A stretch of DNA of 10,366 bases, taken from Patescibacteria group bacterium UBA6489 (lineage in GTDB: Bacteria > Patescibacteriota > Gracilibacteria > BD1-5 > UBA6164). Every line of letters starts with the position of its first letter. Within the stretch, counting starts at the first letter, position 1. The translations under genes and the position numbers were made by a program. Under the pieces are notes generated by a model. The model saw only the letters and a program-made list of their open reading frames with translations, was not told the origin of the DNA and did no database searches. The stretch lies in NCBI GenBank assembly GCA_002435385.1, contig DJMN01000040.1:1-10366 (forward strand), in the 5' to 3' direction. Shown here in pieces: positions 1 to 8,422 of the stretch.

Positions 1-35
1 TACACACTTTTTTGAACAGTCTCTGAAGAAGATTT

Positions 36-1439
36 TTAGTATCTATAATGTTCACTTTTATAAGGACCATCAACATCTATTCAAATATAATCAGCTTGTT
101 CTTTTGAAAGTTTAGTAAGCTTAACTCAAAGTTTATCTAGATGAAGTCTAGCAACTTCTTCATCTAGTTTTTTTGATAATGTATAAACTCAAAGAATATG
201 TTCATTATTAAATAAATCTATTTGAGCTAAAACTTGATTAGTAAAAGAATTACTCATAACAAAACTAGAATGACCAGTAGCACAACCAAGATTAACAAGT
301 CTTCACTCAGCTAAAATAAATATTTCATGACCATCATCAAACATATACTTATCAACCTGAGGCTTTATATTAACCTTTTTAGCTCAAGAAAATTTATTCA
401 ACTTATTCATTTGAATTTCATTATCAAAATGTCAGATATTACAAACTATAGCCTGATTTCTCATCTTTTTCATATGCTCTAGAGTTATTATATCTTTGTT
501 TCAAGTAGCGGTAACATAAATCAAAGCTTCACCTAAAGTATCCTCAAGCGTTTTTACTTCATATCACTCCATAGCTGCTTGTAAAGCACAAATAGGATCA
601 ACCTCAGTAACAATAACCTTAGCCCCAAAAGATTTTAAAGCTTGGGCACATCATTTACCTACATCACCATAACCACAAACAACAGCAGTTTTTCATGCAA
701 TCATTACATCAGTAGCTCTTTTTACCCCATCTATAAGAGATTCTCTACAACCATACAAATTATCAAACTTAGATTTTGTAACACTATCATTTACATTTAT
801 AGCAGGGAAGAGTAGTCTACTATTTTTATTAAGTTCATAAAGTCTATGAACACCAGTTGTAGTTTCTTCTGAAACTCATTTAATTTGCTTAGATAACTTA
901 GTCCAAAACTGAGGATCTTTTTTATAATCCTCCTTTAAAATATTTATCATTATTTGTTCTTCCTCATTTTCATATTTTTTATCAAGCAAACTAGGATTAT
1001 TTTCTACTTCTACTCATTTATGAACTAAAAGAGTAGCATCTCAACCGTCATCCAAAATCATATTAGGTCATCAATCAAAATTAAAAGTCTCTCTTAAACA
1101 CCACCAAAATTCTTCTAAAGTCTCTCATTTCCAAGCAAAAACAGGAACTCAAGTTTCAGCTATAGCAGCAGCAGCATGATCCTGAGTAGAAAATATATTA
1201 CAACTACTCCATCTAACCTCTGCTCATAAAGCAGTTAGAGTTTCTATTAGAACAGCAGTTTGAATAGTCATATGAAGACTTCAAACTATTTTGGCTCCAG
1301 CAAGAGGTTCATCGCTACCATACTTTTCTCTAGCAGCCATAAGCCCAGGCATTTCATGTTCTGATACTTCTATTTCCTTTCTACCCCAAGAAGCTAAGCT
1401 CAAATCAGCAACTTTATATTGATTTTCTTTATAGTCCAT
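36..1439 (-). CDS. ahcY: S-adenosylhomocysteinase (adenosylhomocysteine hydrolase), 467 aa, UGA read as Gly
   Basis: This cytosolic NAD-dependent enzyme splits S-adenosylhomocysteine, the inhibitory by-product of SAM-dependent methylation, into homocysteine and adenosine. The reading is complete, from ATG at 1439 to TAA at 36-38. Seen in order: SLHMTIQTAVLIETL, STQDHAAAAI, LDDGGDAT, GVSEETTTGVHRLY, the substrate and catalytic stretch NVNDSVTKSKFDNLYGCRES, the Rossmann NAD loop GYGDVGKG at residues 256-263, and the C-terminal tail DGPYKSEHYRY, whose Lys and Tyr reach the neighbouring subunit's cofactor in known structures. The length is normal for the family. About 19 in-frame TGA codons are needed, including the first Gly of GVSEETTTG and the last Gly of GYGDVGKG, which are near-invariant glycines. 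It lies 52 nt downstream of the kinase gene, same strand, with no clear promoter of its own, so co-transcription is likely. No Shine-Dalgarno sequence precedes the ATG. The function is secure from motifs. Confidence 0.97.
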
Positions 1440-1482
1440 AGTTTAATTTTTATCAAATAAATATTTTTAGACGAGATTAATG

Positions 1483-1506
1483 GAAGTAAAATTATAATTT
1501 TACTTC
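1483..1506. repeat. Perfect 24-bp palindrome at the kinase/ahcY junction
   Basis: GAAGTAAAAT and ATTTTACTTC flank TATA, so the whole 24 bp is its own reverse complement. It overlaps the last codons and stop of the kinase gene and could form a hairpin in the message between it and ahcY. No U-tract follows in the minus-strand direction, so it is not a standard terminator. A processing or partial-attenuation element is possible, but chance in AT-rich DNA cannot be excluded. Confidence 0.4.
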
Positions 1507-2436
1507 TTCCCCAAATTTTTCTCTCATATCATTTTCTATAGTTTCCTTCTCTACAAAATGATTTTGTCATCAATGAGATTGTATACAGTATGAAGCCATA
1601 AGAGTTCATAATTTTGCAGAAGTCTCCCAACTATATCACAACTTCAATCACCTAAGCAATCAAGCTCTATAAGAGTCTCAAGCTCAAGTTGGATCAATAA
1701 CATTTTCAACACTTAAACCTGAAATCTTTAATTCCATTTCCTTTGAAATTATTTTTGATCACTTATCTCATAAAGTTACAATTATCTTGCTAAATATTTC
1801 TAACAACTCCTTTTTATCTTTTCAAATTTTTTCTTTAAAAATTTTCCGTTCATATTCATTTACTATCAGATAATTAGCATTGATAGATATTTCAGCTAAC
1901 TCATCCTTATTAAATGTATATATCTGTTGTCCTGGATCAAAAAAAGTCTTTATTCAAAGTTCTTTGGATTCCTTTGTATGTTTTATCATAGCTTCTTTCT
2001 GATTTGGAGAAACTATGGTATATAAAACCTCTTCTTTTATACTTTTCAAAGAAAGATTTTCAGATTCATTCATCGCTCAAGGATAGAAAGTTGTTATTTG
2101 ATTAGAAACAGAATCAGAAGTTATATGACAACTTGCTGAAAACAAATCAGAACTTTCATGTATATAATTCAGATTAACATTTTCCTTAAAAAATCCATCA
2201 AATGAAAAGTCTTTTCAAATAGCAGACATCAATATAGACCTTTCTCACAAAAGAGATAGATTATAAACTATATTTGCTCATGTTCATCAGATTTCTTTTT
2301 TCAGATTATTTATCAAAAAAGCTACACTCAAATTATTTAATTTGTCGGCTTTTATATCATCCTGAAATTTTCAATCATAATTCATAATCACATCATATGC
2401 TGTAGATCATGAAACTACTATGTTTTTATTTTCCAT
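1492..2436 (-). CDS. PfkB-family kinase, probable adenosine kinase, 314 aa, UGA read as Gly
   Basis: This is a ribokinase/PfkB-fold ATP-dependent sugar or nucleoside kinase. The N-terminal signature GGTGAN (residues 50-55, followed by a helix ending LSLLG) and the C-terminal signature DPTGAGDSYRAGLL (from D248) are both present; D254 of GAGD is the expected catalytic base and the preceding Gly-Ala-Gly forms the anion hole. Both glycines of GAGD and all three of GGTGAN are TGA codons, and about 20 TGA codons occur in all, against only four GGN. The usual length of the family is 300-350 residues. PfkB motifs alone do not fix the substrate; adenosine is inferred because the next gene in the same direction, 52 nt downstream, is ahcY, whose reversible reaction is pulled forward by removing adenosine. 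Ribokinase or another nucleoside kinase remains possible. The start at 2436 gives a full N-terminal beta-strand (KNIVVSGST) and has no Shine-Dalgarno sequence. Confidence 0.9.
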
Positions 2437-2472
2437 ATTTTTTAAAATATCTTAAATCAATTAAGTAAAGTT

Positions 2473-2499
2473 ATTGTATGTTTTTTTTAGAAAAAACAA
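2473..2499 (-). promoter_or_regulatory. Possible proximal promoter of the kinase-ahcY unit
   Basis: On the minus strand TTGTTT (2499-2494) precedes TACAAT (2478-2473) with a 15-nt spacer, shorter than the usual 17. The -10-like box ends 36 nt before the kinase ATG. A competing minus-strand promoter lies further out in the palindrome at 2526-2555. Confidence 0.3.
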
Positions 2500-2525
2500 A
2501 TTTTTCAAATAGTTTACCATTCATT

Positions 2526-2555
2526 ATTTTACAATATCATCTTATTTTTGCTCAA
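2526..2555 (-). promoter_or_regulatory. Possible distal minus-strand promoter within the palindrome
   Basis: TTGAGC (2555-2550), an 18-nt spacer and TAAAAT (2531-2526) face the kinase gene. This is the mirror image of the plus-strand promoter. If used, it would give a leader of roughly 80 nt before the kinase start. The -35 match is weak. Confidence 0.3.
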
Positions 2556-2576
2556 AATAAGATAATATTGTAAAAT
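2548..2576 (+). promoter_or_regulatory. Likely promoter of the 1123-aa gene, within the palindrome
   Basis: TTGCTC (2548-2553), a 17-nt spacer and TAAAAT (2571-2576) are followed by 27 nt to the ATG at 2604. That distance matches the other promoters of this window (26-31 nt). The -10 box is five of six; the -35 box only three of six. Because the loop forms the -35 and the right arm forms the spacer and -10, any protein or cruciform at the palindrome would control this promoter. Confidence 0.45.
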
Positions 2577-2603
2577 AAATATATTAAACATCAGTTATCA
2601 TAA

Positions 2604-5600
2604 ATGAAAAAGCTAAAGAAAAATACATTGTCCAAATTAACACTAGAAAATAAAGAATCTTTAGAAGAAATTCTTGTAAACTGAAACAAAGAAATTTTTA
2701 GAGATATAGTAAAAAAAATATTAGATGATTGATGAGATATAAATGATGCAATAAGAAACACAAAGGAGTTAAATCTTATTTTTAATCAAACGTTTCTAGA
2801 ACTATTAGTTGAAACAATAAAAAAAAGAACCCAAAGAGATATAAAATATGTACACATACTAATACAGCTAATAGAAGAAAATATAATTTCACAAGAAGAA
2901 CATAAAATGTTTTTTTTAGATTTAGCCTTTAATACAAAAGGATTTTTTGAATTTGACTACAATAAACTAAGGGCTTTTATATCGATTACAGAATTACTAT
3001 CCGTTGAAAAAGAAGAATGGTATAAAAAAAGAATGGAAGAAGCTTTTGATTATTTATTGAGACAATTTAAATGAAACCCTGAAAAAGAATCCATTATGCT
3101 AATGATAGAGAAACAATTAATTGATAAAGATAAAAACAAAGAAAAAATAGAAAAAATTATAAATGAAGTATTTTTAAATGAATACACAATTTTAAGACTT
3201 AGAAATGTATGGAATAGTTCTAGCAATAGAGATTTTTTCATTTTTTTATTAAAAAAATGATATATAGATAAAACTAAGTATAAGAGAGAAATTAATAAAC
3301 TATTAAAAAAATCAAAAAAAGAAGCAGATAATATTGATTATTTTAAATCTCTAATATCTTTACTTGAATATAAAGAAGAAGATAAAGATAATAAATGATT
3401 TATAGAATCTATAAAAATAAACAAATATAAAAAACATGCTATTAATACATGACTAAAACACTATTCAGATGATATTTTTTTTGATACGTTAATAAATAGT
3501 TGACTAATAGATAAAACTAAATACAAAAAAGAAATAGATAATTTAGCTAATTTATTTATAGAATGAAAAGAACTATATAAAATAAAGAGATTTATTTTAT
3601 TAGAAGAAAAATGATACATTGATAAAGAACATTATAAAGAAAAAATAGATAAACTAATAAAAAGAATAGATAAAGAACATGATTATAGTAAATATACATC
3701 TTATTGGAAATATTTATTACAAAGTAATTTAATTGATAAATTAAAACATAAAAAAGAAATAGATAATCTAATTAATACAGTAAAGGAAAAATATGCACAC
3801 CCAGATAGCACAGATATTTTACTTATATTAATAAAAAATGGTTTAATTACCCCTAAAAGAGATAAATTATTTATAGAAAAATTATCTAATACATTAAAAA
3901 ATAATATTTGACATAATATACAATGAACAGACGATAGAACAACAGAATATAATTCATATTATAACCAAAGCCCAAAGAAAAATATAGAATTATTCAAAAT
4001 ATTATTAAAAAAATGATATATCAAAACAAAAAATACTCCTGAAAAATATGGAGAAAATTTCAATCTAATAAAAGAAATCTCTTTAAATTTCAATAAATCA
4101 GTGTACATATTCAATTTTATAAAAGAAAAAATTTTTGATATTGAACATCTAAAGGAAATTAAGAAGTTTATTGACAATTGATTTGTTATTAATAAAGAAA
4201 TCTTTGAAGAAAACATTAAACCAATAACAACTCATCCAAAATGATTATTATGGGGATACTTCATATTATTAGTAAAAAATGAAATAAATTTAGAAAATTA
4301 CCCAATAAACACAAAAAATTTTACAAATTTTATGGAAGATAACGAAATCATATTTGGCTTCAAAAAAATGAAATGAGAGAATAAAGTAACCCCTTGGAGT
4401 AAGGAATGGTTTGAAGAAAAAGCAGATAATAAAAGATTTTTAGAACCAGAAAATATAAAAATATTAAAACAATTTTGATTAATACCTGATTTCAAAGTAA
4501 ATGCAGATTATTCAAACAAAGCAATTTTTAGATTTTCAAAGAACAATCCAGATAAATTCGAAGCTCTATATGATTTTATTCAAAAAAAAGTTATTCCATC
4601 AAGAGATGCAATAAAAATATTTAGAGAAAGCCAAATATCATCATCAAAGAACTTCGATTTAATTTTTAAGTATTATTTAGAAAATAAGCAAAAATCCATA
4701 ATACCTTTTTTCCAAAAATTAGATTTTATAAAAGAGTATAATATACATTTAGATATAAATTTCATAAAAACTTTAAATGATTTTATAAATAAAGATTGAG
4801 AAATAGATTATGAAAAATTAAAAGAAAATTTTAAAAAAATATTAAAACTAAATAGAGAGAGAAAAATTAGCAAAAAAATAAATCAATTCAATAACCTAAA
4901 AAATAATAATAACCAAGCCTGACTAGAAAAACTATTAACAGAAAATCTAATACAGTACGTTGATATACTTTATAAAAAGAAACTAAAAATAAAGATTATT
5001 TCAAACATGAAAAGAATATTATGAAAAAATAAAGTAAACTTTTCCAAAATAGACAATCAGAAATTTAATAATCCACTTTTTATAGAAGCATATAAAATGA
5101 TGAAATGAACAACGTATAACAAAGAACAAATAACAAAACTTCTTTATGACTATTTAACTTGAAAATTTGATAATCCATCAGAACTAAACCAATATAAAAC
5201 AGAAAAAAATCAAGAATGGATATCAAAAAAACTAAACAAAAAACAAAAAGATATCTGGTTATCAAAAAACAGAAAAATCGTTGAAATCAATAATGAAAAT
5301 AAGAACAATAGTGAATTAAATATAAACATAAAAACAGAAATAGAAAATAAACTAGAGATATCAGAGAAAAAAATCAAAGAAATAAATAATCTATGATTTA
5401 AGTTTAAAATAGACTTCAAAAAAGCATGAGAATGCGTAAATTACTTTCGCAAAGAAATATCTCCGAAAGAAAACGAAATAAAATCAAAAGAACAAGACCA
5501 TAATTTATTTGAAGACCTAAAATTACAAATAGAATCAATAGAAAAATCATTTAAAAACAGAAAAAGTAAAAAGACTGAATTTATAACTATCGAAAGAGAA

Positions 5601-5975
5601 TTAAATCCACTAGCATCACTTATGATGGGAAATTGGGTAGACTGAAGTTGTTTAAATTTTTATAGTCCTGTTTGAAATTATTATTCATCAATAGCAAACA
5701 CTATTGATGTAAATAAGTGAGTTTATTACATAAAAGATGATAAGTGATGAATACTAGCAAGAGTATTACTTACTATAGACGAAGACATAAAATTAACTAG
5801 GTTCAAGATGTATACCTCCTGAAATACGGACATTAACCTGAATAAATATTTTGATAAATATCTTCTAGATATAGCAAAAAAGTGATGATTTAAAATAAAC
5901 TGAAAACAAGATAAAGTTAAACTAATAGAATCAGAAGCATGGTATAAGGATTGAGAGTATTGGGTTACCACATAA
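2604..5975 (+). CDS. Large helical-repeat protein with distinct C-terminal domain, unknown function, 1123 aa
   Basis: I do not recognise this protein as a named family. It reads without interruption through about 34 in-frame TGA (Gly) codons. No signal peptide or membrane segment is visible, so a cytosolic location is inferred. Residues 1-170 are helical and charged. From about 170 to 530 runs a degenerate repeat of roughly 37-38 residues with core K-x-G-[YL]-I-D-K-x-K-Y-K-x-E-I-x-x-L; the glycine (or Asn) falls at 219, 300, 337, 375, 413 and 471, and an early copy (QLIDKDKNKEKIEKI) starts near 171. This suggests an alpha solenoid used as a binding scaffold. A Lys/Asn/Glu-rich helical linker follows to about 1000. 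The last 120 residues are different: MMGNWVDGSCLNFYS (C1016), then NTIDVNKGVYYIKDDKGG, a strand ILARVLLTI and a helix LNKYFDKYLLDIAKKGG, a compact alpha/beta pattern that could be the active part. No catalytic motif can be named. It has its own likely promoter, divergent from the kinase unit. Confidence 0.9.
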
Positions 5976-6030
5976 ATATAATATTATCTACCAAAATCAT
6001 TCAATTATTTTTTCAACATCAACAAAAAAT

Positions 6031-6064
6031 TATTTTATATTTTTATGTATGAAAATATAAAATA
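6031..6064 (+). terminator. AT-only hairpin after the 1123-aa gene, possible terminator
   Basis: TATTTTATATTTT (6031-6043) pairs perfectly with AAAATATAAAATA (6052-6064) around an 8-nt loop, 56 nt past the stop codon. The stem has no G-C pair and no T-run follows, so it is a weak candidate terminator and could be chance in AT-rich DNA. Confidence 0.3.
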
Positions 6065-6083
6065 TGTCAAATAAAAGAAAAAT

Positions 6084-6112
6084 TTCACAAAATATAAAGA
6101 TACAAATATAAT
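6084..6112 (+). promoter_or_regulatory. Sigma-70-like promoter of the DNA glycosylase gene
   Basis: TTCACA (6084-6089, five of six to TTGACA) and TATAAT (6107-6112, perfect) are separated by exactly 17 nt. The ATG at 6142 lies 29 nt beyond the -10 box, giving a short leader with no Shine-Dalgarno sequence. Confidence 0.7.
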
Positions 6113-6141
6113 TCTATAAATTATTTCAAAAACCTAAAATC

Positions 6142-6738
6142 ATGAAAAAATTAAAAAAAGAATTTTTCATAAGAAAAACAGAAAAAGTTGCCAAAGATTT
6201 ACTATGAAAAATTTTAGTTCACAAAATTGAAAATAAAACTTTTTCTTGAATAATTGTTGAAACAGAGGCTTATGTAGGATCCCATGACTTAGCATGTCAT
6301 GCTTCGAAATGAAAAACCAACCGTACTAAAGTAATGTTTTTAGAATGATGAATCTGGTATGTTTATATGATTTATGGAATGTATTTTAATCTAAACATAG
6401 TCACAGATATAGAAGACTGTCCTTGTGCTGTTTTAATAAGAGCTATAGAACCACTTGAATGAATTGAAGATATGAAAATAAACAGAAAAACAGAAAAAAA
6501 TCTAAATTTAACTAGCTGACCATGAAAACTAACTCAAGCACTAAAAATAGATAAATCATTAAATTATTCATCCGCAATTAGCTTAGATTCTAATTTATAC
6601 ATTGAAGACAGAGGAGTAAAAATTAAACCAGAGCAAATTATAAAAACTAAAAGGGTATGAATAGATTATGCATGAGAATGGAAAGACAAACCACTAAGAT
6701 TTTATATAAAAGACAATAAATTTGTTTCAAGAAAATAA
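6142..6738 (+). CDS. 3-methyladenine (alkyladenine) DNA glycosylase, Aag/MPG family, 198 aa
   Basis: This base-excision repair enzyme flips out alkylated or deaminated purines (3-methyladenine, 7-methylguanine, hypoxanthine in the family) and cuts the N-glycosidic bond. Residues equivalent to the human AAG active site are all visible: E42 (catalytic Glu125) and Y44 (Tyr127) in VETEAYVG, H53 (His136) in DLACHASKG, Y75 and Y78 (Tyr159, and the intercalating Tyr162) in YVYMIYGMYFNLN, and R100 (Arg182) in LIRAIEP. The downstream GPGKLTQAL motif is also present, with both glycines as TGA. The size is typical of compact bacterial members. About ten in-frame TGA codons occur, so with the standard code the gene is invisible. 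The start at 6142 is placed by the upstream promoter and the conserved position of the F-F-I-R-K-T-x-x-V-A-K-D-L-L-G opening. It stands alone between unknown genes; nothing suggests it shares a transcript with either neighbour. Confidence 0.96.
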
Positions 6739-6762
6739 ATCAAAATTAATAGGTATTTAGAT

Positions 6763-6792
6763 TTGTATTTTTTGGATTTTTTGTGTTATAAT
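6763..6792 (+). promoter_or_regulatory. Sigma-70-like promoter of the putative nuclease gene
   Basis: TTGTAT (6763-6768), an 18-nt spacer and a perfect TATAAT (6787-6792) preceded by an extended -10 TG (6784-6785). The ATG at 6824 lies 31 nt further on, after an A-rich leader without a Shine-Dalgarno sequence. Confidence 0.7.
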
Positions 6793-6823
6793 TTTATTAC
6801 ATTATAAATAAAAATAAAATTAT

Positions 6824-8101
6824 ATGAAACATTTACTAAGAACAAACTACAAATGAGCCATAACAGAAGATGAAATACAAGATTTTATAAATACAAATGA
6901 AACAGAATCATCTGACTCTGTTCGTAAAATACAAAATGCTAAAAAAAGGTTGGTTGAATTAATATTATCAGGTGAAAAAATAACCCCCAAACAGTTTTCT
7001 AGACTTGAAGATTCATATTTAAAATCTTTATGAGAATTAAAGGATTTAGACATAGAAACAAAAACTAGTTCGTGAAAATTAAAACAAAGTTTAATAGATA
7101 TGGATACTCCACAAACCGTAGGATACTTAGGAGAAAATTCATGATACATAAAAAGATTAGAAGAATTTGAGAAAATATTAAATAAATACATAGGATATCC
7201 ATTAAAAGATATTCAACGATTATTATGAGATGAACTTATATCAAGAGAAGAAAAAGAAGAAATAAGAAAGTATCTATCAGTTATGAGAGAAAATACTATT
7301 GAAAACACAAGAAAAAGAATATTAAATTTTGATTCAGATATATTTAATCAAAACATTGAAAATATAAAACCTAAAAACATAGAGTGCTTCTATGAAGAAG
7401 ATTTTGAATGAAACAAAAATTATTTTTCTTTAGATACATTACTAAACTATACAGAAACATTCTGAATAGAAATATGACTACCAGAAATAAAAATAGAAGA
7501 TATTCCAGAAAATATTAGAAAAAAATACTTTCCATCTACAAATAGAAAAATAAAAACAAGTATATATAAAAATTTATTACAAGACTTGAGAGACAAACAA
7601 GAAGTGTTAATGTATGATTTTGATGATTATGAAAAACAAAACAATGAAAATAAAAATAAAAAAGAGGGATTTATTGCAGAAAAAATAGTTGAATTAGAAT
7701 TTAGAAGATTAGCTGGAATAAGTGATAAATATAACATATCAATAACTAAAGCATCTATATGAGAAGATCAAAAAAACAAAGTAGACCTTTTTATATCTTT
7801 AAAGGATAAAAAAACATGAATTTCAGTAAAAGAGGAACTCCAAATAACACTTAAAGAAAATACAGAAATAAAACAGCAACAAATAAAAAGAAGAAACCAT
7901 ATATTACAAAAATCTTGAGATACATCAGAATCTCAATTAGTAGAATTCACAATGAGCAATTTATCAAAAAAGATACACACATGGAGATATTTTAATAGAC
8001 CTATTTGAAAATTATCTGATACATTGGATGCAACAGAATTAAGTATGATTAGGGAAACTTTTAGAAGGCTAGTTAATGATTTAAAAAACAAGGTAGAATA
8101 A
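6824..8101 (+). CDS. Hypothetical protein, 425 aa, C-terminal half resembles a PD-(D/E)XK nuclease
   Basis: I cannot name the family. Twelve in-frame TGA codons are read as Gly. Residues 1-270 are mostly charged helices with no motif I recognise (for instance a run of Lys/Glu-rich helices around 130-170). A Lys/Asn-rich linker (about 265-281) leads to what looks like a restriction-endonuclease-like core: helix GFIAEKIVELEFRRL with E286 and E290, strand NISITKAS, then KVDLFISL with D321, and strand GISVKEELQIT giving E338-x-Q340. The order helix-Glu, Asp strand, ExQ strand and the 16-residue gap between D321 and E338 fit PD-(D/E)XK folds in which the terminal Lys is Gln. This is inference from a pattern that is easy to over-read. 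Possible roles would be DNA repair or restriction; the preceding gene is a DNA glycosylase but is separated by this gene's own promoter. A small gene follows after 35 nt and may be co-transcribed. Confidence 0.85.
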
Positions 8102-8136
8102 AGAAACTCAAAAAATATTTGTAAAAGAAGGAAAAG

Positions 8137-8340
8137 ATGTACCAAATACACTATAAGAAAGCGGATACCTTTACTAATATAACCTACGAAGTCGAAAAAA
8201 ATTATTCAGATTTGTATATACAACTACTCTTAATTTATCCAATAAAAAAATGGTCTACTATACCAAGAAAAAAAGGAAGAATCAAACTATCACATATTGA
8301 AAAACTATGACAACAAAAACAATGGAGAATTAGAGTATAA
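8137..8340 (+). CDS. Small hypothetical protein, 67 aa as sequenced, possibly frameshifted
   Basis: The gene is unrecognised. The ATG is preceded by GAAGGA (8127-8132), the only clear Shine-Dalgarno sequence before a gene in this window, 4 nt from the start. The protein opens MYQIHYKKADTFTNITYEVE and continues to LLLIYPIKK; the remaining 31 residues, after an A7 run at 8244-8250, are strongly basic and contain the single TGA codon. Removing one A from that run would instead lead into the frame ending at 8395, which looks more like normal protein (see the next entry). It follows the putative nuclease gene by 35 nt and is probably on its transcript. A toxin or antitoxin partner role was considered because of size and position, but nothing in the sequence supports it. 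Confidence 0.5.
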
Positions 8341-8395
8341 TAAACTCAGAAAACTTAATTTATTACACAATCTAAGTGATTTTTACAAGTTATAA
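8246..8395 (+). pseudogene. Probable out-of-frame C-terminal part of the small gene at 8137
   Basis: The frame +1 to the small gene is open from the TAA at 8243-8245 to TAA at 8393-8395 and begins KNGLLYQEKKEESNYHILK, ending LNLLHNLSDFYKL. It has no ATG near its beginning. Its amphipathic, balanced composition and AT-rich third positions look coding, unlike the basic tail of the in-frame reading. Deleting one A in the A7 run 8244-8250 fuses it as LIYPIKNGLLYQEK, for a protein of about 85 residues whose stop would be 3 nt before the ATG at 8399. Confidence 0.4.
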
Positions 8396-8396
8396 T
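8391..8396 (+). promoter_or_regulatory. Perfect -10 hexamer before the split transglutaminase-like gene
   Basis: TATAAT at 8391-8396 has no good -35 box at 16-18 nt. It ends 26 nt before the ATG at 8423, the same spacing as at the other genes here, which favours 8423 over the ATG at 8399. Confidence 0.4.
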
Positions 8397-8422
8397 TAAT
8401 GCAATATATTAAAAAAATAATC

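Larger units (their letters stand above)
2524..2578. repeat. Long inverted repeat, 25-bp arms with one mismatch, 5-nt loop
   Basis: The arms 2524-2548 and 2554-2578 pair except at C2538/A2564, around the loop TGCTC. The element sits in the middle of a divergent intergenic region, between the 5' ends of two genes, so it is not a terminator for either. Each arm carries a TAAAAT hexamer on its outgoing strand and the centre carries TTG-starting hexamers on both strands, so the symmetry doubles as a two-way promoter or operator. No second copy was noticed elsewhere in the window. Confidence 0.75.

Noticed and set aside
1..35. Terminator or next gene beyond ahcY at the left edge
   Set aside because: Only 35 nt are available and no stem-loop or start is visible in them.
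2480..2497. Inverted repeat GTTTTTT/AAAAAAC
   Set aside because: It is a low-complexity T-run and A-run, expected in such AT-rich DNA.
36..6738. A functional theme of adenine or methylation handling linking ahcY, the kinase and the 3-methyladenine glycosylase
   Set aside because: The glycosylase is on the other strand, beyond an unrelated 3.4-kb gene, and repairs DNA damage rather than SAM metabolites; chance proximity is enough.
2604..8101. A single defence operon formed by the 1123-aa protein, the glycosylase and the putative nuclease
   Set aside because: The glycosylase and nuclease each have a good promoter of their own and gaps of 85-166 nt separate the three, so nothing in the sequence ties them into one unit.
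8097..8156. Short open stretch reading KETQKIFVKEGKDVPNTL, with ESGYLY after the stop
   Set aside because: It looks protein-like but has no start codon, ends at TAA, and overlaps the better-supported start with a Shine-Dalgarno sequence at 8137.
2950..8160. Several minus-strand open frames of 60-114 codons, rich in Phe, Ser, Ile and Leu
   Set aside because: They are antisense shadows of the plus-strand coding sequence; their composition is what complementing A-rich Lys/Asn/Glu codons gives, and none has a recognisable motif.
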